From: Prolixibacteraceae bacterium
Lineage (GTDB): Bacteria > Bacteroidota > Bacteroidia > Bacteroidales > Prolixibacteraceae
DNA length: 56,399 bases
Direction of reading: 5' to 3'
Assembly: GCA_019459485.1 (NCBI GenBank)
Contig: JAIBEZ010000093.1
Span: 1-56,399, forward strand
Shown: piece after piece, positions 24,528 to 33,628 of the stretch
Layout of the letters: every line of letters starts with the position of its first letter
Numbering within the stretch: position 1 is the first letter of the stretch
The notes under the pieces: generated by a model
The model's input: only the letters and a program-made list of their open reading frames with translations
Databases searched by the model: none
Told to the model about the DNA's origin: nothing
Position numbers and translations under genes: made by a program

Positions 24528-26228
24528 ATGAGCGAACATGTTATTGAGAATGACAATGCGGTGAAATCGAATAATTTTATTCACCAGATTGTTGAAGAAG
24601 AGATTAGCGCAGGTAAAAATAACGGTCGTGTGCATACCCGGTTTCCCCCTGAACCCAACGGGTACCTGCACATTGGTCATGCAAAATCAATTTGCCTGAA
24701 TTTTGGAACCGCTCAGAAATACAACGGTTTAACCAATTTGCGATTCGACGATACCAACCCTTCGAAAGAAGAAACCGAATACGTGGATTCCATCAAGGAA
24801 GATGTTCGCTGGCTGGGATTTAACTGGAACAACAGCGAACTTTACGCCTCCGATTATTTCGACCGGCTTTTTGAATTTGCTGTAAAACTTATTCAGGAAG
24901 GAAAAGCATACATCGACGATCAGGATGCCGAAACCATCAGCACCCAGAAAGGAACGCCTACCCGTCCGGGTACCGAAAGTCCTTTCAGGAATCGCCCGGC
25001 AGAAGAAAACCTCGACTTGTTTCTGCGCATGAAAGCCGGAGAATTCGACGAAGGTGTGCGGGTTTTGCGTGCTAAAATTGACATGACTTCGCCCAACATG
25101 CACATGCGCGACCCGATTATTTACCGGGTTATGAAAACGCCGCATCACCGCACCGGCGACAAATGGTGTATTTATCCGATGTACGATTTTGCCCACGGAC
25201 AATGCGATTACTGGGAAGGAATTACCCATTCAATTTGTACCCTCGAATTCGAAGTTCACCGCCCGCTGTACGATTGGTTCGTCGATCAACTAAAAGATTC
25301 TGATTACCGTCCGCGACAAATTGAGTTTTCGCGGCTGAACCTCAACTATACCGTAATGAGCAAGCGAAAATTGCTCGAACTTGTGAAAGACAATCATGTC
25401 ACCGGTTGGGACGATCCACGCATGCCTACCATTTGCGGATTGCGCCGCCGTGGTTATACTCCCGAATCGCTCCGGAATTTTGCTGAACGCATCGGAGTTA
25501 CCAAAACCGACGGAATAACCGATGTTGCCCTTTTGGAACATTCGATTCGTGAAGACCTGAACAAACGTGCGCAACGTGTGATGGGCGTGCTGAATCCGCT
25601 GAAAGTGGTGATTACCAATTGTCCTGAAGGAGTGGTCGACCAGATGGAAGCCGTTAATAATCCGGAAGATGCAACAATGGGAACGCGGTTGGTTCCGTTT
25701 ACCCGCGAATTGTACATCGAGCGCGAAGACTTTATGGAAGAACCTCCAAAGAAATTTTACCGCTTGTCACCCGGAACCGAAGTACGCTTGCGATACGCGT
25801 ATTTTATTACCTGCACCGGCGTGGTGAAAGATGCCAACGGTGAAATCACAGAAATACATTGCACCTACGATCCAGCTTCGCGCGGAGGAAATTCGCCCGA
25901 TGGACGCAAAGTCAAATCGACCATCCACTGGGTTTCGGCCACCGAAAATGTGGAAGCAGAAGTCCGGTTGTACGATCGTTTGTTCACCGACGAAGAACCT
26001 GACGGACACAAAGACGTGGATTTTAAGGAATTCATGAACCACGACTCGTTGCAGGTTTTGCCAAAATGCTACATCGAACCATTCGTGAAAGATGCCAAAG
26101 TACTCGATCATTTTCAGTTCGAACGTCTGGGCTATTTTAATATTGACCAGGATTCAACTTCTGAAAAACTGGTTTTCAACCGCACAGTTCAGTTGAAAGA
26201 TACCTGGGCCAAAGTGCAGTGTAAGTAG
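24528..26228 (+). CDS. glnS: Glutaminyl-tRNA synthetase
   Basis: 566 residues, a class I synthetase of the GlnRS type. HIGH is at 48-51 within [12 protein letters not shown] and the KMSKS counterpart is VMSKRKL. The C-terminal two-barrel anticodon domain is complete (about 350-566). The organism therefore charges tRNA-Gln directly; both tRNA-Gln isoacceptors are also in this window (37557-37764). A GAAA-loop terminator follows at 26290. Confidence 0.97.
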   Translation: MSEHVIENDNAVKSNNFIHQIVEEEISAGKNNGRVHTRFPPEPNGYLHIGHAKSICLNFGTAQKYNGLTNLRFDDTNPSKEETEYVDSIKEDVRWLGFNWNNSELYASDYFDRLFEFAVKLIQEGKAYIDDQDAETISTQKGTPTRPGTESPFRNRPAEENLDLFLRMKAGEFDEGVRVLRAKIDMTSPNMHMRDPIIYRVMKTPHHRTGDKWCIYPMYDFAHGQCDYWEGITHSICTLEFEVHRPLYDWFVDQLKDSDYRPRQIEFSRLNLNYTVMSKRKLLELVKDNHVTGWDDPRMPTICGLRRRGYTPESLRNFAERIGVTKTDGITDVALLEHSIREDLNKRAQRVMGVLNPLKVVITNCPEGVVDQMEAVNNPEDATMGTRLVPFTRELYIEREDFMEEPPKKFYRLSPGTEVRLRYAYFITCTGVVKDANGEITEIHCTYDPASRGGNSPDGRKVKSTIHWVSATENVEAEVRLYDRLFTDEEPDGHKDVDFKEFMNHDSLQVLPKCYIEPFVKDAKVLDHFQFERLGYFNIDQDSTSEKLVFNRTVQLKDTWAKVQCK

Positions 26229-26289
26229 AAAAGTGTTCAGTCACAGTTACCAGTCGCAATAGAGACGCGATTGTGAATTAAATATACAG

Positions 26290-26320
26290 AAAGGGTGGAA
26301 TGAAAATTCTGCCCTTTTTT
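26290..26320 (+). terminator. Rho-independent terminator of glnS
   Basis: A 12-nt arm (26290-26301) pairs with 26306-26317 across a GAAA tetraloop, followed by T6. Two internal positions are imperfect. Confidence 0.8.
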
Positions 26321-26347
26321 ATTTTGAAAACTTTAATAACCCATCCC

Positions 26348-26421
26348 CTTATTTAAGAAAAACGATAAAAACTTAAATAACGAAGATCCTTAATTAAGAA
26401 AATTGCAAAAAACTTAAATAA
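26348..26421. repeat. Two tandem 33-bp hairpin units
   Basis: Units at 26348-26380 and 26389-26421 (period 41 bp) share the form CTTA(T/A)TTAAG, A-rich loop, CTTAAATAA. In each the ends are complementary, so two AT hairpins form side by side. They lie between glnS and the pirin gene. Confidence 0.65.
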
Positions 26422-26556
26422 GGATCCGTTCGCTTAAAAATTCCGATTTTACACATTCTAATTAATTGCACCGTTTTCCTCACCCTATTCCTATTCCATC
26501 AACCAATCGAATTTTCAGGTGTTATAAACAATTACGAAATCTAAGTATTTACAGAA

Positions 26557-27576
26557 ATGGAACAAAAAGCAATATTAAAAATCAGTCCTTTGGGATTTCC
26601 CTGGGAAACACAGGATCCTTTTATTTTCTGCGTTCACCATCGCGATGAATATCCAAAAGGAAACGATGAAATGGGACCTGCAACTTCACTGAAAGGCCGG
26701 AACATTGGTCAGGATTTTACGATAAAAGATGGCTGGAGAATGTATCATGGACAAACGATTCCGGGATTTCCATACCACCCGCACCGGGGATTTGAAACAG
26801 TCACCGTGGTAAAGGAAGGATTGGTTGATCACACCGATTCGATGGGCGCTTCCGGACGTTTCGGGAAAGGCGATGTACAATGGATGACGGCAGGAAAAGG
26901 CGTTCAACATTCTGAAATGTTTCCGTTGGTTCATCAGGACAAAGAAAATCCGATGGAACTTTTTCAGATCTGGTTAAACCTGCCCAAAGCCAGCAAATTT
27001 GTGGAGCCCTACTTTAAAATGTTGTGGGAGGACAGTATCCCGGTTTTGCAAGAAAACGACATCAACGGAAAATCGGTCGAAGTAAATGTGATTGCCGGAT
27101 CAGTATCCAAATTACAGGCACCCAACCCCACTCCCGACTCCTGGGCTGCGAATCCTGAAAACGAAGTAGCCATTTTAACCATAAAACTGGATGCCGGAGC
27201 AAGCTGGATGATCCCCAAAGCCAGTTCAGATGCAAACCGAACGCTCTATTTTTACAAAGGCAATGGGTTGCAAATTGAAGGCGAAACTATTCAGTCCTAT
27301 CATTCAGTAACCGTAAATGCTGCCAACGATATTAAACTTCAGGCAAATACTGAAGATTGTTTTTTGCTGATGTTACAGGGAAAGCCGATTAACGAACCGG
27401 TTGTGCAATACGGTCCTTTTGTGATGAATACAAAAACTGAAATTCAGGAAGCATTTCAGGATTATCAACGCACCCAATTTGGTGGCTGGCCCTGGCCAAG
27501 ACACGAGCAAGCCCACGACCGGAATAAAGGCAGGTTTGCAATTTATTCCGATGGCACCGAAGAATTGAAACCCTGA
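26557..27576 (+). CDS. Pirin family protein
   Basis: 339 residues of the bicupin pirin family. The metal-binding first cupin has HPHRGFETVTVV, then TAGKGVQHSEM with the remaining His and Glu ligands. Bacterial pirins are iron proteins with reported quercetinase or regulatory roles; this one could be either. The C terminus has an extra 40 residues (GGWPWPRHEQAHDRNKGRF), seen in the Bacteroidota form. It is monocistronic, followed by a GH16 gene. Confidence 0.88.
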   Translation: MEQKAILKISPLGFPWETQDPFIFCVHHRDEYPKGNDEMGPATSLKGRNIGQDFTIKDGWRMYHGQTIPGFPYHPHRGFETVTVVKEGLVDHTDSMGASGRFGKGDVQWMTAGKGVQHSEMFPLVHQDKENPMELFQIWLNLPKASKFVEPYFKMLWEDSIPVLQENDINGKSVEVNVIAGSVSKLQAPNPTPDSWAANPENEVAILTIKLDAGASWMIPKASSDANRTLYFYKGNGLQIEGETIQSYHSVTVNAANDIKLQANTEDCFLLMLQGKPINEPVVQYGPFVMNTKTEIQEAFQDYQRTQFGGWPWPRHEQAHDRNKGRFAIYSDGTEELKP

Positions 27577-27665
27577 TATGATTTCAATTTTCAGGAAAAT
27601 GAATGGCCGGAAAATCGTATATTTCAAAGATAGAACTTCCGGAGATAAAAATAGAATCTGCACCA

Positions 27666-28496
27666 ATGAAACAATTGCTCCTCTTTATTGCTGCGCTGAG
27701 TGCACTTTTCGTTTTGAGTTGTGCAAAAAATAATCCGCCAGAACCTGCCGATCCGGTAATACCTCCTGATGATTATCAATTGGTTTGGAGCGATGAATTT
27801 AATTACAATGGTTTGCCCGATGCATCGAAATGGAGCTACGATGTTGGTGGAGGTGGTTGGGGAAACAGCGAAGCACAATACTACACAAATGCCCGTCTGC
27901 AGAACGCTGAAGTGAAAGCTGGTTATCTTCACATAAATGCCATTAAGGAAGATTTTGAAGGCAAAAAATACACTTCGACACGATTGGTCACAAAAACTAA
28001 AGGAGACTGGACGTATGGAAGAATTGAGGTCAGGGCCAAACTGCCCGAAGGAATCGGAATGTGGCCGGCAATCTGGATGTTGCCTACCGATTGGGCTTAT
28101 GGAGGATGGCCTGCCAGTGGCGAAATCGACATCATGGAAAATTTGGGTTACCTTCCGTATCTAATTGTTGCAACTGTTCAAACCCAAACATACAACCATG
28201 TTCAGGAAACACATAAGAATGCAATTCTCGCAATACTTGACTGTTATTCGGAATTTCATAATTACATACTGGAATGGGAAGCCAGTGAAATCAGGGTTTA
28301 TGTTGATTCAAAATTATACCTAACATTCAAAAATCAGGGAACCGGCTTTCAGGTTTGGCCTTTCGACAAGCGTTTTCACCTCCTGCTAAATATTGCTGTC
28401 GGCGGAACATTTGGGGGTCCGCAAGGCATCGACGATCGTATTTTTCCCCAATCGATGGTGGTTGATTATGTCAGGGTTTATCAGAAAAAAGAATGA
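27666..28496 (+). CDS. GH16 family glucanase lipoprotein
   Basis: 276 residues from the ATG at 27666; the upstream part of the frame does not fit a signal peptide. The signal is MKQLLLFIAALSALFVLSC with lipidation Cys19. The GH16 catalytic motif ExDxxE is seen as EIDIME (Glu153, Asp155, Glu158), and YGRIEVRAKLP and MWPAIWMLP are classic GH16 blocks. It probably hydrolyses beta-1,3- or mixed-linked glucans such as laminarin at the cell surface. No SusC/SusD pair or regulator is nearby, so it is not part of a visible polysaccharide locus. Confidence 0.92.
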   Translation: MKQLLLFIAALSALFVLSCAKNNPPEPADPVIPPDDYQLVWSDEFNYNGLPDASKWSYDVGGGGWGNSEAQYYTNARLQNAEVKAGYLHINAIKEDFEGKKYTSTRLVTKTKGDWTYGRIEVRAKLPEGIGMWPAIWMLPTDWAYGGWPASGEIDIMENLGYLPYLIVATVQTQTYNHVQETHKNAILAILDCYSEFHNYILEWEASEIRVYVDSKLYLTFKNQGTGFQVWPFDKRFHLLLNIAVGGTFGGPQGIDDRIFPQSMVVDYVRVYQKKE

Positions 28497-28581
28497 GTGC
28501 ATTTTTGATTACGGAATATTCATCTGATCCGCTTCTTTTCCCCATCTTTGAAAAGACAAAGGCTTTAATTAATTAACTGTT

Positions 28582-29808
28582 ATGGCACTCGAAAAATCAT
28601 GGCGTTGGTTTGGTTTCAACGATTCGGTTCAGCTGACCGACCTGAAACAGATGGGAATTGAAGGAGTCGTTACCGCTCTGCATCATATTCCGAATGGAGA
28701 AGTTTGGCCGGTGGAGGAAATCATGAAAGTAAAATCGGCCATTGAAACACACGGAATGCGCTGGACAGTGGTTGAAAGTTTGCCTGTTTCGGAAGGAATA
28801 AAAATCCGGAGTAATGATTACAACAGGCTCGTGGCCAATTACAAACAATCGCTCCTGAATCTTGGGCAATGCGGCATCGACACCGTTTGCTACAACTTTA
28901 TGCCAGTGCTCGACTGGGTTCGCACCAGCCTGCATTATCAGTTGCCGGATGGAGGTGAAGTGATGTATTTTGACTTCGCTACATTTGTTGCATTCGATGT
29001 TTTTATCCTGAAACGACCCAACGCTGCTGCTGACTATTCGGATGAAATTGTTGCCAAAGCTGAACAAATAGCAGCTTCAATGACCGAAGAAGAACAGGAA
29101 AAACTAGCCCGCAACATCATCGTGGTTTCCCAGGGTTTTATAGACGGAACGATCGATGCTTCGGTTACCGATTATAAAAAGGCTTTTTTATCATTTCTTG
29201 AAACCTACAGACGTATTGATTCCGCGACACTCCGCGAACATTTGTCGCTTTTCCTGAAAGATGTAATTCCCACAGCCGAAGAAGCTGGCGTAAACCTGTG
29301 CATTCACCCCGATGATCCGCCATTTCCGGTGCTCGGATTGCCGCGCATTGTGAGTACACAAGACGATCTGGAATGGATCTGCAATCAGGTTGATTCAACA
29401 TCCAACGGAATAACATTTTGTACCGGTTCGCTTTCTGTAAACCGACAAAATAATCTGGAACAAATTGTTGAAAGATTGGCGCCGCGCATTCATTTTACCC
29501 ACTTGCGCAACAATGTATTTTTCGAAAACAAGGCATTTCATGAATATGGTCACATCGAAGGCGATATCGACATGTATCCGATCGTGAAAGCTTTGCTGAA
29601 AGAGCAAATTCGCAGAAAAGAAACCGGTCGCAAAGATTTTCGCATTCCCTTCCGGCCCGATCACGGCGTTAAAATGCTCGACGATTACAACCGTTCGGCG
29701 AATCCGGGCTATCCGCTGATCGGCCGTTTGAAAGGTTTGGCAGAACTCTCCGGAATGCAGATGGCAATTGAGAGGGAACTTCAGGAAAAGAGGGTTTTCA
29801 GAAATTAA
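28582..29808 (+). CDS. uxuA: Mannonate dehydratase
   Basis: 408 residues, normal for UxuA, which dehydrates D-mannonate to 2-keto-3-deoxygluconate in hexuronate breakdown. The start (ALEKSWRWFGFNDSV), LCIHPDDPPFPVLGLPRI with metal-binding His and Asp, FTHLRNN and FRPDHG are all conserved. The usual partners (uxuB, uxaC, kdgK) are not in the window. Confidence 0.95.
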   Translation: MALEKSWRWFGFNDSVQLTDLKQMGIEGVVTALHHIPNGEVWPVEEIMKVKSAIETHGMRWTVVESLPVSEGIKIRSNDYNRLVANYKQSLLNLGQCGIDTVCYNFMPVLDWVRTSLHYQLPDGGEVMYFDFATFVAFDVFILKRPNAAADYSDEIVAKAEQIAASMTEEEQEKLARNIIVVSQGFIDGTIDASVTDYKKAFLSFLETYRRIDSATLREHLSLFLKDVIPTAEEAGVNLCIHPDDPPFPVLGLPRIVSTQDDLEWICNQVDSTSNGITFCTGSLSVNRQNNLEQIVERLAPRIHFTHLRNNVFFENKAFHEYGHIEGDIDMYPIVKALLKEQIRRKETGRKDFRIPFRPDHGVKMLDDYNRSANPGYPLIGRLKGLAELSGMQMAIERELQEKRVFRN

Positions 29809-29846
29809 ATGTCCGGAGTCAGAAGACCGAAGACCGAAGTAAAAGG
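29809..29846. repeat. Short purine-rich repeat after uxuA
   Basis: GTCCGGAGTCAGAAG followed by two tandem GACCGAA units; same family as the blocks flanking folB. Confidence 0.45.
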
Positions 29847-29923
29847 GCAAAATAAATCAGTTTCAACAAGCAAATCGTGAAGTGCAATTTTTTGATATTG
29901 CTTATAAATTTAAACCACAATCA

Positions 29924-30871
29924 ATGACCATACTGCCAAGCTTTTCAGACATCCAAACTGCACACGACCGCATTCGTCCGTTTATTCATCGCACTCCGGT
30001 TCTGACCTCTCAAAGTATCAACCAGATTGTTGGCGCTGAGTTGTTTTTCAAATGTGAAAATTTTCAAAAAGTTGGCGCTTTCAAGTTTCGTGGAGCATGC
30101 AATTCGGTGCTTGCTTTGTCTGATGAAGAGGCGGAAAAAGGTGTTTGCACACATTCCTCCGGAAATCATGCCGCGGCTTTGGCTTTGGCAGCAAGAATGC
30201 GTGGCATTCCGGCTTATATTGTGATGCCCGAAAATGCGCCTGAAATCAAAAAGAAAGCAGTTGTGGGATACGGCGCTCAAATCACCTTTTGCGAACCAAC
30301 TTTGGCCGCCCGCGAATCGACACTGAAAAAGGTAGCAGCCGAAACCGGCGCCACAGAAATACATCCGTACAACTATTTCAATGTAATTTGCGGACAGGGA
30401 ACCGCTGCCAAAGAATTGATTGAAGAAACCGGCCAATTAGACATCGTAATAGCTCCCGTTGGCGGTGGCGGATTGTTGAGCGGAACAGCAATTTCAGCCA
30501 AAGCAATGCTTCCCGATGTACTTGTTATTGCTGCCGAACCTGCCGGCGCCGACGATGCATTCCGCTCATTTCAATCAAAAACGCTTCAATCATCGGTAAA
30601 TCCAAAAACAATTGCCGATGGCTTGCTGACTTCACTTGGCAGCATTACTTTTCCGATTATTCAGAATGAAGTCGATCAGATTGTAACCGTTTCAGAAGAA
30701 AGTATTGTTGCAGCCATGCGCATGGTTTGGGAACGGATGAAAATCATCATCGAACCATCTTCGGCTGTTCCGCTGGCAGCTATCCTCGAAAACAAGGTGG
30801 ATGTAAAAGGCAAAAAAGTGGGGATTATTCTGAGTGGCGGAAATGTGGATTTGGGGCGATTGCCGTTTTAG
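29924..30871 (+). CDS. PLP-dependent threonine dehydratase/serine racemase-type enzyme
   Basis: 315 residues from the ATG at 29924 (a GTG at 29882 gives an unlikely extension). Fold-type II PLP enzyme: the cofactor lysine lies in VGAFKFRGACN, SSGNHAAALALAA binds the carboxylate, and the phosphate loop is PVGGGGLLSG. It lacks the C-terminal regulatory domain of biosynthetic IlvA, so a catabolic threonine/serine dehydratase or serine racemase is more likely. It is flanked by unrelated genes. Confidence 0.85.
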   Translation: MTILPSFSDIQTAHDRIRPFIHRTPVLTSQSINQIVGAELFFKCENFQKVGAFKFRGACNSVLALSDEEAEKGVCTHSSGNHAAALALAARMRGIPAYIVMPENAPEIKKKAVVGYGAQITFCEPTLAARESTLKKVAAETGATEIHPYNYFNVICGQGTAAKELIEETGQLDIVIAPVGGGGLLSGTAISAKAMLPDVLVIAAEPAGADDAFRSFQSKTLQSSVNPKTIADGLLTSLGSITFPIIQNEVDQIVTVSEESIVAAMRMVWERMKIIIEPSSAVPLAAILENKVDVKGKKVGIILSGGNVDLGRLPF

Positions 30872-30886
30872 TATAAAGTCAACCAT

Positions 30887-31699
30887 TCATTCCGAGAAAT
30901 AATCGGAGAATGGGTCGCATTCGGAAAAATACTTCCTGGGTGTTCTGCCCGATAAATCCTTGAATTCGTTGATCATGTGAGACTGATCAGAAAAGCCGCA
31001 ATCGTATGCCAGTCCTGCAAGTTTGGCTTGCGGGTGTTGCCCTTTGAAGTGAATGGTATGTTGAAATCTGACAATCCGCATAAACTGCTTGGGCGAGGTA
31101 CCCACAATCTCCTGAAAATTACGTTCGTATTGTTTTCGGCTCCAGCAAGCGGAAGCAGCCAGGGTATTTACATCCACAATCCCCTTGCTGCTGTTGATCA
31201 GATCAAGGCTGCCTTTCAGTCGTTTTTGACCAAAAACATTTACCTTCTGAGCCAACAGGTTCATTAAAAATTCTTCGGCCAATTGAACTTTATTTGTAAA
31301 ATGAGCTGTTTCTGAAAGACTGGATTCCAATCGGCTGATACTTTCTTTCAGTAAAAACCGGGCCGGGATGATGTACCCAAAGAGTTCGTTCATGGGCAAA
31401 TTAAAAAACATGGAGGCGCCAAGCGGCTTAAATGACACAGAAAACATCTGAAGATTTCCGTTCACCACCAGATCGTAAGGACCTTTGCAATGACCGCTAA
31501 CAATCGTATTTTCAATCGCACTCTGATGATGGTTGATGAGTTTAGGCAGATCACCGAGGTAAAATGTCAGTTCCATCAGTCCATTGGGAACAATGCGCTG
31601 CACATGTTCTTCACCTGAACTCAGGCAATTTTCAAGACCCCAGTATTGCTTAACGAAGGGCGATAAAATGTTTGACGGTTTGGCAAAATAAAAACCCAT
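30887..31699 (-). CDS. AraC-family transcriptional regulator
   Basis: 270 residues. N-terminal sensing domain (about 1-150, DUF6597-like, starting FAKPSNILSPFVKQYW) and a C-terminal double helix-turn-helix (about 165-260) with the AraC pattern CGFSDQSHMINEFKDLSGRTPRKY. It converges with the PLP-enzyme gene (15 bp apart) and precedes nothing obvious, so the regulon is unknown. Confidence 0.9.
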   Translation of the reverse strand: MGFYFAKPSNILSPFVKQYWGLENCLSSGEEHVQRIVPNGLMELTFYLGDLPKLINHHQSAIENTIVSGHCKGPYDLVVNGNLQMFSVSFKPLGASMFFNLPMNELFGYIIPARFLLKESISRLESSLSETAHFTNKVQLAEEFLMNLLAQKVNVFGQKRLKGSLDLINSSKGIVDVNTLAASACWSRKQYERNFQEIVGTSPKQFMRIVRFQHTIHFKGQHPQAKLAGLAYDCGFSDQSHMINEFKDLSGRTPRKYFSECDPFSDYFSE

Positions 31700-31740
31700 T
31701 GAATCAGTGCTTTGAAACTATCTAAATGGTATTGAACAAG

Positions 31741-31779
31741 AAGAAAAGATTACAACTTCATTAATCAGAAGTTGTAATC
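31741..31779 (-). terminator. Terminator after the VOC-protein gene
   Basis: A perfect 12-bp stem (31748-31759 with 31768-31779), 8-nt loop, followed on the minus strand by TTTTCTTCTT. It lies just past the stop of the 31794-32150 gene. Confidence 0.75.
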
Positions 31780-31793
31780 CGAAAATACACTTT

Positions 31794-32150
31794 TTAGTCA
31801 CCGTAAAGTCCCAGCCGGTTTCCCTCAGAATCGATGAAAAGTGCAAACCAACCGCGACCTTCCACATCAATTTTTGTTTTGGGATGAACTATTTTTCCAC
31901 CCAATTCCACCACCCGTTCAATGGCGCCGTCCAAATCGTTTTCACAGTTAAAATTGATAATCGATCCATTTTCTGAAGGGTTAAAACCGGGGGCTGAAGA
32001 AATCGCTCCTTCTCCGGTAGGGAAACAGGCCATTTTTTCTTCACCACAATCAAAAACTTCCAGTTCGATTTGCAGCAGCTTACTATAAAAATCAACAGCT
32101 CGTTTAAAATCAACAGCGGGTATATCAACCCATGTTACTAACTTTCTCAT
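31794..32150 (-). CDS. Glyoxalase/bleomycin-resistance (VOC) superfamily protein
   Basis: 118 residues from the ATG at 32150. One VOC unit pair: WVDIPAVDFKRAVDFYSKLL at the start, a central ACFPTGEGAI strand and a C-terminal FALFIDSEGNRLGLYG, which supplies the metal Glu position. The substrate cannot be told from sequence; this subfamily is usually annotated as a lactoylglutathione-lyase-like enzyme. It has its own terminator. Confidence 0.85.
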   Translation of the reverse strand: MRKLVTWVDIPAVDFKRAVDFYSKLLQIELEVFDCGEEKMACFPTGEGAISSAPGFNPSENGSIINFNCENDLDGAIERVVELGGKIVHPKTKIDVEGRGWFALFIDSEGNRLGLYGD

Positions 32151-32244
32151 TGTTTTTTGTTTTAAAGTTCGACAAGTCAAAAGTAGTTCAGCCGTTTCTA
32201 CGGAAATTGTAAAAATGCGACATTCAGGAAAAAGGTTTTTCAGT

Positions 32245-33492
32245 TTACTTCAGCAGCATCCTGGCTGTCCTTCGGCTTTTCTGTTCAATGTAAATAGTTC
32301 GTCCATCGGTGATTTCAGTAACCGATTCAGGAGTATAATACCGGATGGTCACCAGATCAAGTCCGGTATTGTATTTCACTTCAAATTTCTCCTGCAATTG
32401 CGCGATCAGGCTGTCAATTCCATGTTCCGGCTCGTCAAAAGCCAGCGAAAGATCGATGGCCGACTGCTGAATAAGACCGACTTTCAGGCGAAATTTGGCA
32501 AACAAGCTGAACACATCGGAAACAGTGATAATACTGATGAATGAAAAATCATCAGGCGACAAAGTGATGAGCGCCATATTGTTTTTCACGATGATTACCG
32601 GAACCAGTTCGAGCGGATGTTCGAGCGAATGAATAATCGTTCCTGCCGCTTCAGGTTCTATAAACGACTTTACGAGCAGTGGTATATTCTTGTTTTGAAG
32701 CGGTTTGATCGTCTTCGGGTGAATTACCTTTGCACCTGAATACGACAATTCAATTGCTTCCTTGTACGACAATTCGTCGAGTTTCTGCGTGTTTTTAAAA
32801 AAGTCAGGATCGGCATTCAGTATTCCCGGAACATTTTTCCAGATGCTCACATTTTCGGCATCCAGCAAGTTGGCCAGAATTGCAGCGGTATAGTCAGAAC
32901 CTTCGCGACCGAGCGTGGTGGTCTGGTTGGTCGAAGTTCCGCCAATAAACCCCTGGGTAATGTATAAATCATCAAATTCAAAGGTGAAAATCCGTTTGGC
33001 CAAACTGGCCGAAAGTTCCCAGTCAATATTGGCTTCCCGGTACAAATCATCTGTCTTCAGGCAATTACGCACATCGATCCAATGATTTCTCAGTCCGATT
33101 TTATTGAAGTATAAGCTGATGATCAGCGTCGAAAGTAATTCGCCATAAGATACAATCTGGTCGTATTCGTAGTCAAAATTCAGTGAGCGCTCACCGGTTA
33201 TACGGTTATTTAACTGTCCGAAAAGTTTTTCAAGCTCCGGAAGTTCGGTCGATTCGCCCCAAAGTTCGGTTACAATTCCGTCGTGATAGGCTTTCACATC
33301 CTGAAAAGCTGTCCACATTTCCGGATCGTTATTGAAATATTTTCGGGCAACGATTTCCAGCGCATTGGTGGTTTTTCCCATTGCTGAAATGACCAAAACT
33401 TTGTTTCCGGGATACATTTTGAGAATGTTAACCGAATTGCGGACTGCATCGGCAGAACTTACGGAGGCGCCTCCAAATTTGAAAACCTTCAT
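32245..33492 (-). CDS. lysC: Aspartate kinase
   Basis: 415 residues. It starts MKVFKFGGASVSSADAV, the aspartokinase KFGGxSV signature; GREGSDYTAAILANLL binds aspartate and VIHPKTIKPLQ follows. The C-terminal half contains the ACT domains expected for feedback control by lysine or threonine. It phosphorylates aspartate in the first step towards lysine, threonine and methionine. It is monofunctional (no homoserine dehydrogenase part). The dapF-lysA pair is 5.5 kb away. Confidence 0.94.
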   Translation of the reverse strand: MKVFKFGGASVSSADAVRNSVNILKMYPGNKVLVISAMGKTTNALEIVARKYFNNDPEMWTAFQDVKAYHDGIVTELWGESTELPELEKLFGQLNNRITGERSLNFDYEYDQIVSYGELLSTLIISLYFNKIGLRNHWIDVRNCLKTDDLYREANIDWELSASLAKRIFTFEFDDLYITQGFIGGTSTNQTTTLGREGSDYTAAILANLLDAENVSIWKNVPGILNADPDFFKNTQKLDELSYKEAIELSYSGAKVIHPKTIKPLQNKNIPLLVKSFIEPEAAGTIIHSLEHPLELVPVIIVKNNMALITLSPDDFSFISIITVSDVFSLFAKFRLKVGLIQQSAIDLSLAFDEPEHGIDSLIAQLQEKFEVKYNTGLDLVTIRYYTPESVTEITDGRTIYIEQKSRRTARMLLK

Positions 33493-33518
33493 ATTTGTTT
33501 CTGATTATTTGTGATGAA

Positions 33519-33526
33519 CAAAAGTA
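33519..33526 (-). promoter_or_regulatory. -7 box for lysC
   Basis: TACTTTTG on the minus strand, exact TAnnTTTG match, 27 bp before the ATG. No -33 TTTG at good spacing. Confidence 0.45.
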
Positions 33527-33616
33527 GAAATTACCCTGATATTTTATTGATTTTCCAATCCGCTTAAAAATGATTTTGATCAGTTCCGCGCTTTTAGGAA
33601 ATTGGAAATAAGCACT

Positions 33617-33624
33617 TATCTTTG
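33617..33624 (+). promoter_or_regulatory. -7 box directly in front of the DEAD-box helicase start
   Basis: TATCTTTG ends only 4 bp before the ATG at 33629, and a TTAG lies at the -33 position with 19-bp spacing (33594-33597). If used, transcription would begin at or next to the start codon, giving a leaderless message. Confidence 0.5.
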
Positions 33625-33628
33625 CGGC

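Larger units (their letters stand above)
26229..26556. other. 328-bp spacer between glnS and pirin gene
   Basis: It contains the glnS terminator, an imperfect palindrome near 26253-26277 (TCGCAAT/ATTGTGA arms around AGAGACGCG), and the two tandem AT hairpins. I see no gene and no good TAnnTTTG box. Confidence 0.5.
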
